The notes under the pieces are model-generated. The model made no database searches, was not told the origin of the DNA, and was given only the letters and a program-made list of their open reading frames with translations. A stretch of DNA of 34,266 nt from Verrucomicrobiia bacterium Tous-C4TDCM. GTDB taxonomy: Bacteria > Verrucomicrobiota > Verrucomicrobiia > Verrucomicrobiales > Akkermansiaceae. The translations under genes were made by a program, and so were the position numbers. Of this stretch, positions 1-7,608 are shown one piece after another; position 1 is the first letter of the stretch; each line of letters begins with the position of its first letter. The stretch is from assembly GCA_002304315.1 (NCBI GenBank), contig NEUO01000025.1, positions 1-34,266 of the forward strand. The letters are read 5' to 3'.

Positions 1-1009
1 TGCCCTTGAGCAGCGCGTGTTCGAGCCGCTTCTCGACCGGTGCCTCGCGCCAGCTGAGGTCTTCCTCGATCTTCTTGCCGTCGACGCCCTTGAAGCGTTC
101 GGCGAACTCGAGCATCCGCTCGGTGGCGTCCGGGCGGCGGTTGAGCAGGACGTCTTCCACGTGCTCGAGCATCTCTTTGGGGATCTCGTCATAGACCTCG
201 AGCATCCCGGCGTTGACGATGCCCATGTCCATCCCGGCGCGGGTGGCGTGGTAGAGGAAGGCGGAATGCATCGCCTCGCGGACGACGTTGTTACCGCGGA
301 ACGAGAACGAAATGTTGGAGACGCCGCCGGAGACCTTGGCGTGGGGCAGGTGGGTCTTGATCCAGCGGGTGGCGTTGATGAAGTCGAGGGCGTAGTTGTT
401 GTGCTCCTCGATGCCGGTGGCGACGGTCAGGATGTTGGGGTCGAAGATGATGTCCTCCGGCGGGAATCCGACTTGGTCGACGAGCACCCGGTAGGCGCGT
501 TCGCAGATCCGGATCTTCTCGTCGTAGGTCGCGGCCTGGCCGTTTTCGTCGAAGGCCATGACCACGGCGGCCGCGCCATAGCGGCGAATGTGCCTGGCCT
601 GCTCGATGAATTTTTCCTCGCCTTCCTTGAGCGAGATCGAGTTCACGATGCCCTTGCCCTGGAGGTATTTCAAGCCTTCGGCGATGATCTCCCACTTCGA
701 GGAATCGACCATGATCGGGACCTTCGCGATCGACGGCTCGCTTTGCATGAGCTGGAGGAAGCGGGCCATCATCGCCTTGCCGTCGATCAGGCCGTCGTCG
801 AAGCAGATGTCGATCACGTTGGCGCCGCTCTCGACCTGCTGGCGGGCGATTTCGAGGGCGTCGTCGAGTTTCCCCTCGCGGACCAGCTTGGCGAACTTCG
901 GCGAGCCGGCGACGTTGGTGCGCTCGCCGATCATCAGGAAATTCTTGTCCGGCGTGTGGTTGTAGGCTTCGGAGCCGGAGAGACGGAGGACGCGGGGTAG
1001 GGTGGACAT
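1..1009 (-). CDS. metH: Methionine synthase, pterin-binding part onward (partial, runs off window start)
   Basis: Cobalamin-dependent methionine synthase moves the methyl group of 5-methyltetrahydrofolate to homocysteine through B12. The translation begins [18 protein letters not shown] and continues with the pterin-binding barrel hallmarks [25 protein letters not shown] and [16 protein letters not shown]. Near the window edge it reads [18 protein letters not shown], the entry to the B12 cap domain. The B12-binding and reactivation domains would lie outside the window. The protein starts where the homocysteine-binding module of a full-length MetH would already have ended, and that module is a separate gene at 1711-2808 on the same strand. 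The start ATG is only 13 bp from a repeat copy (1022-1060). The frame is open to the window edge. Identification is firm; how many domains follow is unknown. Confidence 0.95.
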   Translation of the reverse strand, partial: MSTLPRVLRLSGSEAYNHTPDKNFLMIGERTNVAGSPKFAKLVREGKLDDALEIARQQVESGANVIDICFDDGLIDGKAMMARFLQLMQSEPSIAKVPIMVDSSKWEIIAEGLKYLQGKGIVNSISLKEGEEKFIEQARHIRRYGAAAVVMAFDENGQAATYDEKIRICERAYRVLVDQVGFPPEDIIFDPNILTVATGIEEHNNYALDFINATRWIKTHLPHAKVSGGVSNISFSFRGNNVVREAMHSAFLYHATRAGMDMGIVNAGMLEVYDEIPKEMLEHVEDVLLNRRPDATERMLEFAERFKGVDGKKIEEDLSWREAPVEKRLEHALLKG

Positions 1010-1021
1010 GGCTGGTGGATG

Positions 1022-1060
1022 GAACGAACCGCGGAGGAGCGGAGGTCGCGGAGATGGGCG
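1022..1060 (+). repeat. GxxExxY-associated repeat, copy A (direct)
   Basis: Begins GAACGAACCGCGGAGG and has an approximate 9-bp period of CGCGGAG-like units. It matches copy B (1206-1244) at 35 of 39 positions. The similarity extends to 1075 versus 1259, with 48 of 54 positions identical, and then continues into the decayed GxxExxY tail. It lies 13 bp upstream of the start codon of the minus-strand metH part. Confidence 0.85.
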
Positions 1061-1070
1061 CGGAGGAGAA

Positions 1071-1139
1071 TTACTTGGCCGGGAGCGGGTGGACGAGTGG
1101 TTTCATGCCGGAGACCAAGTAGGCGGCATGTGATTTGGA
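1071..1139 (-). pseudogene. Remnant 3' end of a second GxxExxY gene
   Basis: The minus-strand frame ending at the TAA at 1071-1073 reads [19 protein letters not shown]. This lines up with HVPLLKNGIKRLVHDFPSE, the C-terminus of the intact GxxExxY protein at 1255-1656: H, L, G, K, LVH and P coincide, and the stop codons sit at matching positions beside repeat copies A and B. Upstream of about 1140 the reading frame no longer resembles the family, so only about 20 codons remain. I read it as the eroded end of an older cassette. A chance match over such a short stretch cannot be excluded, but the flanking repeat makes that unlikely. Confidence 0.6.
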
Positions 1140-1205
1140 CTCAGGGCCTAGGCTCTGTTGGAGTATGGGAGAAAGTGGAGAAAGGCGAGGATGAGTGGTT
1201 GAATG

Positions 1206-1244
1206 GAACGAACCGCGGAGGCGCAGAGGTCGCGGAGATGAACG
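1206..1244 (+). repeat. GxxExxY cassette inverted repeat, left copy (B)
   Basis: This copy lies just past the GxxExxY stop codon. Its reverse complement is at 1674-1712, with 34 of 39 positions matching. Key blocks are GAACGAACCGC, GAGGCGC and GAGGTCGC. The two copies enclose the GxxExxY gene like terminal inverted repeats. Confidence 0.85.
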
Positions 1245-1254
1245 GGGAGGAGGA

Positions 1255-1656
1255 TTACTCGGACGGGAAATCGTGGACGAGACGTTTGATGCCGTTCTTG
1301 AGGAGGGGCACGTGGAAATTGATCAAGAGCCCCAGCTTCTTCTCGGAGAGTCGGAGGTAAGTTAGGAGCTGGGCATGATGAATCGGCAGGAGTTCCGAGA
1401 CGGTCTTGAGTTCGACGATGATGGAGTCTTCGACCAGTAGATCGATCTTGTAGCCTTCGTCCTCTAGTTCCTCGCCCTTGTAGATCACCGGCTGCGGCAA
1501 CTGCCGCACCGAGGAAATACCCCGCAGACGGAGTTCCTTCGCCAGCGAAGCCTCGTAAACCCGCTCTAACAGCCCTGGTCCCAGCTCGCGGTGCACCTCG
1601 ATGGCCGCATCAATAATGATTCCCGACAGTTCGTTCAGCTCGCTTTTCGTTTTCAT
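1255..1656 (-). CDS. GxxExxY protein (PD-(D/E)XK nuclease-like fold)
   Basis: A small protein of 133 aa from the ATG at 1656. A GTG at 1680 would add eight residues but lies inside the flanking repeat. The family signature is GLLERVYE (G28, E31, Y34). Further on, KIDLLV supplies an acidic residue (D72) and IIVELK supplies E82-x-K84, the arrangement of PD-(D/E)XK nuclease folds. The family is widespread in Verrucomicrobiota, Planctomycetota and Bacteroidota, often next to short repeats, and its function is unproven. Here it sits between two metH genes, flanked by 39-bp inverted repeats, with an eroded second copy beside it. This looks like an inserted cassette rather than part of methionine synthesis. 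No transposase is present. Confidence 0.9.
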   Translation of the reverse strand: MKTKSELNELSGIIIDAAIEVHRELGPGLLERVYEASLAKELRLRGISSVRQLPQPVIYKGEELEDEGYKIDLLVEDSIIVELKTVSELLPIHHAQLLTYLRLSEKKLGLLINFHVPLLKNGIKRLVHDFPSE

Positions 1657-1673
1657 AGGTAGAGAAATCTCAG

Positions 1674-1712
1674 CGTTCACCTTTGCGACCTCCGCGCCTC
1701 GGCGGTTCGTTC
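1674..1712 (-). repeat. GxxExxY cassette inverted repeat, right copy
   Basis: Inverted relative to 1206-1244. It overlaps the stop codon of the upstream homocysteine methyltransferase gene (TCA on the plus strand at 1711-1713), so the cassette edge coincides with that gene's 3' end. It also contains the possible GTG start (1678-1680) of the GxxExxY gene. Confidence 0.85.
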
Positions 1713-2808
1713 AATCTTCCACCGTCGGCACCTCACGTGGCCTCACTCCTTTCACCGCTTCGGCGATGGCGGCGACGTGTTCGGGAGTGTTGCCGCAGCA
1801 GCCGCCGGCGAGGTTGAGCAGGCCGTCGAGGGCGAATTCCTTCATGTAGGCGTTCATGTGCTGCGGTTCGAGGTCGAAGCCGGTCGGCGCGAGCGGGTTG
1901 GGCAGACCGGCGTTTGGGTAGCAGGAAATGTTAGAAGCGGCGACCTTGGCCAGTTCTTCCAAGTGCGGCTTCATCAGGTCCGGGCCCAGCGAGCAGTTGA
2001 GGCCGACGGCGAGCGGGTTGACGTGGGCGACGGCGTTCCAGAGCGCTTCCACTTTCTGGGCGGAGATCATCGTTTCGCCGCCAAGCCCGACGGCGGCGCT
2101 GATGATGATCGGCAGTCGGACCTTGTCGGCGGCGAAGACTTCCTGGATGGCGACCAGTGCGGCCTTGGCGTTGAGGGCGTCGAAGATGGTCTCGACCATC
2201 AGGATGTCGCAGCCTCCTTCGATCAATGCTCGGACTTGGCGGGTGTAGTCTTCCTTCACCTGGTCGAAGGTCACCATGCGGAAGCCGGCGTCGTTGGCAT
2301 CGGGCGAGTTACTGAGCGACACGGTGAGCGGACCGATCGCCCCGGCGACGTAGCGCTTGATGCCGGTGTCGCTGCCGACGTTGTCCGCCCATTTCCGGCA
2401 AAGGCGGGACGACTCGACGTTGAGGTCCCAGGCGAGTTCGCGGAGCTGCGGGTTGTCGATGATCGACTGGAAGAACTCGGGATTCTTGATGCCGCCGTGC
2501 TCGCGCGGATCGTCGACGAAGAACTCGCTCTGGGCGATCGAGGTCGCGGAAAAGGTGTTCGTTTCGCAGATGTCGGAGCCGGCCTCGTAGAAGCGCTTGT
2601 GGATGTCGCCGATGACGTCGGGGCGGGTGAGTGAGAGGATGTCGCCGTTGTTCAGCAGGTCCTTTTTCGAATCGGCAAAGCGGGTGCCGCGGGCGTCTTT
2701 TTCGGCCAGTCCGTAGGTTCGAATTGTGGTGCCCATCGCCCCGTCGAGCACGAGAATGCGACGGCGGAGGGCTTCCTGGAGTTCTGCGGTGGGGTCGGGA
2801 CGCGCCAT
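1711..2808 (-). CDS. metH: Homocysteine S-methyltransferase module of methionine synthase
   Basis: 365 aa from the ATG at 2808 (MARPDPTAELQEAL). An upstream in-frame start at 2883 adds sequence unlike the family and crosses a palindrome, so I prefer the shorter form. The protein is the zinc-dependent homocysteine-binding barrel of MetH: VLDGAMGTTI near the N-terminus, ETNTFSAT, GLNCSLGP, and GGCCGNTPEH near the end, whose cysteines bind the zinc that activates homocysteine. It matches only the first quarter or so of E. coli MetH. The rest is encoded by the gene at 1-1009. The two products presumably act together. Homocysteine-only methyltransferases (MmuM-like) share this fold, but the neighbour and the sequence favour split MetH. 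Confidence 0.93.
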   Translation of the reverse strand: MARPDPTAELQEALRRRILVLDGAMGTTIRTYGLAEKDARGTRFADSKKDLLNNGDILSLTRPDVIGDIHKRFYEAGSDICETNTFSATSIAQSEFFVDDPREHGGIKNPEFFQSIIDNPQLRELAWDLNVESSRLCRKWADNVGSDTGIKRYVAGAIGPLTVSLSNSPDANDAGFRMVTFDQVKEDYTRQVRALIEGGCDILMVETIFDALNAKAALVAIQEVFAADKVRLPIIISAAVGLGGETMISAQKVEALWNAVAHVNPLAVGLNCSLGPDLMKPHLEELAKVAASNISCYPNAGLPNPLAPTGFDLEPQHMNAYMKEFALDGLLNLAGGCCGNTPEHVAAIAEAVKGVRPREVPTVED

Positions 2809-2849
2809 GCCGGAAAGGTAGGAGCCCGACCGGCTTTCGCAAGAAACAA

Positions 2850-2873
2850 ATCGTCGTATCAGGATACGATGAT
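2850..2873. promoter_or_regulatory. Palindrome upstream of the metH homocysteine module (possible operator)
   Basis: Arms ATCGTCGTATC and GATACGATGAT are separated by AG and pair with a single mismatch over 11 bp. The site lies 41 bp upstream of the metH ATG in the short gap after the Gfo/Idh/MocA gene. A compact, near-perfect palindrome in this position is typical of repressor operators. ArsR-type regulators control methionine-cycle genes in other bacteria, but I cannot assign a regulator here. Confidence 0.5.
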
Positions 2874-2879
2874 GGGAGC

Positions 2880-4103
2880 TCAAAGCTTGTACTGAGGGAT
2901 CTTCAGCCGCTCGCCGTCTTTCATGGCCGAGTGGTGGGCGACAATGCCGGAACTGGTGAGATTCAGGGCCATCACGATGTCGACCAAGGGCGGACGATCC
3001 TGGAGGATGGCGGTGATGAATTCGTGGGTCAGGTGCCCGTGGGATCCGCCGTGGCCGCCGGCGGCGACCCCGGGAGGGAGGGGCGGGCGCTTGAGGTCGG
3101 GCAGGCTTTTTTCCAGTCCTTCATACTTCCCGTAGAACGATCCGCGCTGGCCGCGGACCCGGCCCATTTCACCGCCGGCACCGGGGGTGTCCCAGCTCAC
3201 CGCCATCCGGGCGCTGCCGCCTTCGCTGGTGCGGAACAGGGCGATCTCAGTGCCGAAAGGATTGCGGTAGCGGTTGTTCTCCGGCTTGAGATGGTGAACG
3301 ACGCTGGGCATGCCGAGGCAAGAGACTTCGGTGAAGCTGCCGCCTGTCACGCAGTGGTAGTAGGCGTTGGAATGCGTTGGGTAAAACTGCGGCGGCAGGC
3401 CGACCCTCCAGTCTTGGTAGGAGGCCAGCGGCTGGTCCATGTAGTGGAAATACTCGCCTTCCGCATAGACCAGCTTGCCGAGTCCGCCGGCCTGATAGAT
3501 TCGGCGCATGGCGTGGAGGTCCTCGTGGAAGGCCGAAGTCTCGAAAAGCATGTAGGTGCGGTCGCTTTTCCGCACTGCTTCCCACAGCTGCTCCGCCTCC
3601 TCGAGCGAAGCATAGACCGCCGGCACGGCGCAGGCCACGTGCTTGCCGTGCTTGAGGACCTCGATGCAATGCCGGGCGTGGCTCGGCGCGTCGGTCGCGA
3701 CGAACACGGCCTCGATACGGTCGTCCTTCACCAGTTCCTCGAGCGAAGGATAGGTCTTCGCGCAGCGGGTCGCCCGGGCGAGCTCGGCGCAGCGGTCGGG
3801 GAACAGGTCGCTGACCGCGACGACTTCGACATTCGGGTGGTCCTGGAAGCCGAAGGCCGCGGCGAACTTGCAGAGGCCGTGGCCGACCAGGCCGACGCGG
3901 ATTTTGCGGTCGGAGATCGGGATCCAGTCCTTGGAGGCGCGGGGATCTTCGGGGAGCTTTTCGAAGCCCGGGATGACCTTGCCCTCGGCGGCCCGGGAGA
4001 ATTGCGGCAGTCCCAGGCCGGCGGCGGCGAGCCATCCGCCGGAGCGCTGGATGAAGCCACGACGGGAGGGTCGGAAGTCGGAGGAGGCTTGGCGGGAGTT
4101 CAT
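2880..4103 (-). CDS. Tat-exported Gfo/Idh/MocA-family oxidoreductase
   Basis: 407 aa from the ATG at 4103. The N-terminus carries a twin-arginine motif, SRRGFIQRSGG (RR at residues 14-15), followed by a hydrophobic stretch LAAAGLGLPQF, so export in a folded, cofactor-loaded state is likely. A Rossmann segment (IRVGLVGHGL) binds NAD(P). The usual GKHVLCEKP loop is replaced by GKHVACAVPAV, so the family's lysine is missing. GH109-type members also lack the standard EKP, which makes a glycosidase-like NAD-dependent reaction possible. The substrate is unknown, probably a sugar or sugar derivative. The gene is divergent from the PVC dehydrogenase at 4380. The longer frame to 4151 has no Tat-compatible start, so it was not used. 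Confidence 0.88.
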   Translation of the reverse strand: MNSRQASSDFRPSRRGFIQRSGGWLAAAGLGLPQFSRAAEGKVIPGFEKLPEDPRASKDWIPISDRKIRVGLVGHGLCKFAAAFGFQDHPNVEVVAVSDLFPDRCAELARATRCAKTYPSLEELVKDDRIEAVFVATDAPSHARHCIEVLKHGKHVACAVPAVYASLEEAEQLWEAVRKSDRTYMLFETSAFHEDLHAMRRIYQAGGLGKLVYAEGEYFHYMDQPLASYQDWRVGLPPQFYPTHSNAYYHCVTGGSFTEVSCLGMPSVVHHLKPENNRYRNPFGTEIALFRTSEGGSARMAVSWDTPGAGGEMGRVRGQRGSFYGKYEGLEKSLPDLKRPPLPPGVAAGGHGGSHGHLTHEFITAILQDRPPLVDIVMALNLTSSGIVAHHSAMKDGERLKIPQYKL

Positions 4104-4138
4104 GGCAAGATGGAACCGGGGATTACGCGGGAAGCTGT

Positions 4139-4166
4139 AAACTTTCGTCAACGTGGGCGAAAGTTT
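4139..4166. promoter_or_regulatory. Perfect 9-bp inverted repeat upstream of the Tat oxidoreductase
   Basis: AAACTTTCG and CGAAAGTTT flank a 10-bp spacer, 36 bp upstream of the minus-strand ATG at 4103 and within the 276-bp divergent region 4104-4379. It could be an operator or an mRNA leader hairpin. The rest of the divergent region shows no other feature I can support. Confidence 0.45.
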
Positions 4167-4379
4167 CGGCTGACGCGGTGAGCCGCGCGCGGGAGGGGGT
4201 ATTCGCTGCTCCCCCCGCTACGGGTCTCGAATCCCTCCGGGATATTCTGGTGGCCGGCATGCGCCGGAATGATGGAGTGGAGTCCTTATCAGCAGCGGTT
4301 TTAAGTGTTGTGGCAGGTGGACGAAATATTGTCTCAGTTCCGGGAGTTGATTCCACCGAGCCTCTCGGAAAAACCTGCC

Positions 4380-7300
4380 ATGTATCTTCGCACCACGATC
4401 GCCGGGCTCTGCCTCTCATCTTTTGTCATGGCCCAGAAGCCTGCCGATGCCAAAGCGCGGCCGTCCGGGAAGCCACGGCCGGAGGCGGATCCGGCACTGG
4501 CGCAGTTCGGCATCTACGCGGACAGCGCGCCGAATCCCAGGAAGGTCGCCGCCACCGAAACGCGACTGCCGCTGACGCTGGCCAAGGGGACGCGGGTCGC
4601 TTTGGTCGGGAACACCCTCCTCGACCGGGCGCAGTGGTTCGGGAATCTGGAGGCGATGATGCAGCTCGCCTTTCCCAAGGAGGAACTGATGGTCCGCCAT
4701 CTGGCGTGGTCTGCGGACGAGCCGGATTTGCAGCCGCGGCCGGACAATTTCGCCACGGTGCCGCAGCATCTGACCCTGGAGAAGATGGATGTGGTGGTGG
4801 CGGCGTTCGGCTTCAACGAGTCGTTCGGCGGTGAGGAGAAGCTCGGCGAGTTCAAGCACCGGCTGGCGAAGTGGGTCGCGGAGATGAAGACCAGCGCGTT
4901 CAATGGCGCGACGGCGCCGCGGATCGTGCTGCTGTCGCCGATCGCCAACGAGAACGTGCCCGGCGTGGCGGCGGCGGACCTTAACAACGGGCGGCTGGCG
5001 GCCTACACCGCGGCGATGAAGGAGGTGGCCGAGGCGGAGCAGGTCGGCTTCGTGGACCTTTTCAATGCCACCCTCCCGGCCTTCGCGGACGCGGACGGCA
5101 CGTTTACGATCAACGGGGTTCATCTCAACGCGGAAGGCGACGCGCTGGCCGCCGGGCGGATGTTCCGCGGGATCTTCGGCACGACGCCTCCGACGGTGAC
5201 GAAAGAACTGCGGGCGGCGGTGGTGGACAAGAACCGCCAGTATTTCCGCCGCTACCGGCCGCTGAACACGTTCTATTACACCGGGGGACGGAGCAAGGAT
5301 TACGGCTATCTCGATTTCCTGCCGGCGATGCGGAACTTCGAGCTGATGACGGCGAACCGCGACCAACGGATCTGGGACATCGCGCGGGGTGCCACTTTTG
5401 CCGGGAAGAAAGTCGACGACTCCAAGGTGCCGCCGCTGGACGAGGTCGTGGAAGCGCGCGGCGCGAACGAGTGGCTGACGCCGGCCGATGAACTGAAGTC
5501 GTTCCGCGTGGACCCGCGCTTCGAGGTCTCGCTGTTCGCCTCGGAAGAGCAGTTTCCCGACCTGGCGAAACCGGTGCAGATGCGCTGGGACGCCCGCGGC
5601 CGGCTGTGGGTCTCGTGCTCGACGACTTATCCGCATGTCTATCCGGGCGAGGAGCCGCGCGACAAGATCATCATCCTCGAGGATACCGACCGCGACGGGA
5701 AGGCCGACAAGTGCTCGGTCTGGGCCGACGACGTCCAGATTCCGCTGTCGTTCGAGCTGATCAAGGACGGCGTGTATGTCTCCGAAGAGCCCCACCTGAC
5801 GCGGCTCACCGACAGCGATGGCGACGGCAAGGCTGACACCCGCGAGCATGTGCTGACCGGCTTCGGCTGCGAGGACAGCCACCACGCGCTGCACGACTTC
5901 GTGTGGACGCCCGATGGTGACCTGATGTTCCGTGAGTCGATCTTCCACAACTCGCAGGTCGAGACGCCTTACGGTCCGGTGCGCGCGAAGAACAGCGCGT
6001 GGTTCCGTTTCACGCCGGCGACGCAACGGCTGGTGAGCTTCGGCAACTACCCGAACACCAACCCGTGGGGGGTGACCTTTGATGATTGGGGCAACCACGT
6101 CGCGAGCCACCCGATCTTCGCGAACGCCTTCCAGGCGACGAATCCGCCCTATCCGCGGCAGCATCCGGGTGCCGGGTCACTGCCCGCGTATTCCGGGGTC
6201 TGCGGGCAGGAGTTCGTCGACTTCCCGATGTGGCCGGCGGAGCTCCAGGGCGGATTCATCAAGGTCCGCTACAAGCCGACGAACAAGGTCGAGATCCACC
6301 AGTGGATTGAGAAGGACGACCACTTTGAAGAGAAGTTCGTGAGTGATCTGATCTTTTCGGAGAACCTCAGCTTCATCCCGACCGACATCCGCTTTGGTCC
6401 GCGCGGCGACCTCTACATTTGCGACTGGTACAATCCGGTGAAGGGCCACGCGCAGTACTCGCTGCGCGACCCACGCCGCGACCGGACATCAGGCCGGATC
6501 TGGCGGGTGGTGCCGAAGGGCGCGACGCTGCAGGAGCCGCCGCCGATCGCCGGCGCGCCGGTTTCCGCGCTGCTTGAAAACCTGAAGCGCGCCGAGTATC
6601 GCTACCGCTACTGGACGCGCCGCGAACTGCGCGATCGCGACCCCGCCGAAGTCGCCTCGGCGCTGGATGCCTGGGTTGCCGCGCTCGACCGCAACGACCC
6701 GCGCTTCCGCCATCACCAGATCGAGGCCGTGTGGGCGTATCGCAACGTCGGCGCGACGCGGCCTGCATTGCTCGCCGAGTTGCTGGGCTGCGAGGAACAC
6801 CACGCCCGGGCCGCCGCGACCCATCAACTCCGCCATTGGCACGCGAGCCTGCCGGAGGGAGGAATCCCGCGGCTCGCCGCGAGTGCGCGGGATGCGAGCG
6901 GGCTGGTCCGACTGGAGGCAGTCGTCGCGGCGAGTTATATCGGCACCCGCGCGGCGCTTGATGCGGTGGTGGACGTCGTGGCCCGACCGATGGGCGAGCA
7001 CCTGCGCTACGCGGTGGTCTGCTCGTTCGGGTCCGAGGCGTTGCGGCGTCACTGGGAGGGGGATCCCGCGCTCGCCGCGAGGATCGACGGATTCCTGAAG
7101 GGCGCGCCCAAGGGCGATACAATGAAGGTCCAGCGCAAGCCGAAGACGGCTGCGGACGTCGCGTTTGAAAAGCTACCGGGGATGAAGACGGTGGAGATCT
7201 CCACGGTGCCCGAGCGCATGATGTTCAATCCCACGGAGTTCACCGTGAAGCCCGGCCAGCCGGTCAAGCTGGTGGTGCTCAATCCCGACGCCATGCAGCA

Positions 7301-7556
7301 CAATCTGGTGATCGTTCAGCCAGGCGCGCTGGAAGAGATCGGCATGGCGGGGAACGAGATGGCGAAGGATCCGGCGGGCATTAAGAAACACTTCGTTCCG
7401 GTCTCCGACAAGGTGCTGCACGCCACCCAACTGATCGATCCGAACGCCGGGGTCGTCCTCCGTTTCAAGGCACCGCAGAAGGCCGGATCGTATCCCTTTG
7501 TCTGCACCTTTCCCGGCCATTGGGTGGTCATGAACGGGACGATGGTCGTGAGGTGA
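4380..7556 (+). CDS. Secreted SGNH-like / PVC-type dehydrogenase / azurin-like fusion protein
   Basis: 1058 aa starting at MYLRTTIAGLCLSSFVMAQ, a signal peptide. The upstream in-frame start at 4305 would bury it. Domains in order: an SGNH-like segment (about residues 60-300) with VALVGNTLLDR, FGFNESFGG and NGVHLNAEGD, where the usual catalytic Ser is Thr; the PVC membrane-bound dehydrogenase beta-propeller domain (from about 370: FEVSLFASE, MRWDARGRLWV, DTDRDGKADK); a helical HEAT-like region (about 735-915); and a C-terminal cupredoxin with His974 (MQHNL), Cys1042, His1047 and Met1051 (CTFPGHWVVM), a complete azurin-type copper site. Many relatives carry a CxxCH cytochrome instead; none is present here. 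The role is probably periplasmic oxidation of a sugar or alcohol with electrons passed to copper. The substrate is unknown. Confidence 0.92.
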   Translation: MYLRTTIAGLCLSSFVMAQKPADAKARPSGKPRPEADPALAQFGIYADSAPNPRKVAATETRLPLTLAKGTRVALVGNTLLDRAQWFGNLEAMMQLAFPKEELMVRHLAWSADEPDLQPRPDNFATVPQHLTLEKMDVVVAAFGFNESFGGEEKLGEFKHRLAKWVAEMKTSAFNGATAPRIVLLSPIANENVPGVAAADLNNGRLAAYTAAMKEVAEAEQVGFVDLFNATLPAFADADGTFTINGVHLNAEGDALAAGRMFRGIFGTTPPTVTKELRAAVVDKNRQYFRRYRPLNTFYYTGGRSKDYGYLDFLPAMRNFELMTANRDQRIWDIARGATFAGKKVDDSKVPPLDEVVEARGANEWLTPADELKSFRVDPRFEVSLFASEEQFPDLAKPVQMRWDARGRLWVSCSTTYPHVYPGEEPRDKIIILEDTDRDGKADKCSVWADDVQIPLSFELIKDGVYVSEEPHLTRLTDSDGDGKADTREHVLTGFGCEDSHHALHDFVWTPDGDLMFRESIFHNSQVETPYGPVRAKNSAWFRFTPATQRLVSFGNYPNTNPWGVTFDDWGNHVASHPIFANAFQATNPPYPRQHPGAGSLPAYSGVCGQEFVDFPMWPAELQGGFIKVRYKPTNKVEIHQWIEKDDHFEEKFVSDLIFSENLSFIPTDIRFGPRGDLYICDWYNPVKGHAQYSLRDPRRDRTSGRIWRVVPKGATLQEPPPIAGAPVSALLENLKRAEYRYRYWTRRELRDRDPAEVASALDAWVAALDRNDPRFRHHQIEAVWAYRNVGATRPALLAELLGCEEHHARAAATHQLRHWHASLPEGGIPRLAASARDASGLVRLEAVVAASYIGTRAALDAVVDVVARPMGEHLRYAVVCSFGSEALRRHWEGDPALAARIDGFLKGAPKGDTMKVQRKPKTAADVAFEKLPGMKTVEISTVPERMMFNPTEFTVKPGQPVKLVVLNPDAMQHNLVIVQPGALEEIGMAGNEMAKDPAGIKKHFVPVSDKVLHATQLIDPNAGVVLRFKAPQKAGSYPFVCTFPGHWVVMNGTMVVR

Positions 7557-7570
7557 AGGCCGTTTTTCCG

Positions 7571-7589
7571 CCGCGCAACCGCTGCGCGG
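7571..7589 (+). terminator. Hairpin between the PVC dehydrogenase and the hydrolase (weak terminator)
   Basis: CCGCGCA and TGCGCGG pair perfectly around a 5-nt loop in the 52-bp gap. A GTTTTG tract follows 7-12 nt later rather than immediately, so this may be an attenuator or simply an RNA hairpin. Confidence 0.35.
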
Positions 7590-7608
7590 GAGCGGGGTTT
7601 TGAGAGGA

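Noticed and set aside
17-1000. Long plus-strand reading frame (327 codons)
   Set aside because: It is antisense to the clear metH pterin-binding gene and has the Val/Asp/Gly-rich composition typical of shadow frames in GC-rich DNA.
1019-1360. Plus-strand frame [13 protein letters not shown]...
   Set aside because: It is coded by the CGCGGAG repeats, then runs antisense through the GxxExxY gene. No protein family resemblance.
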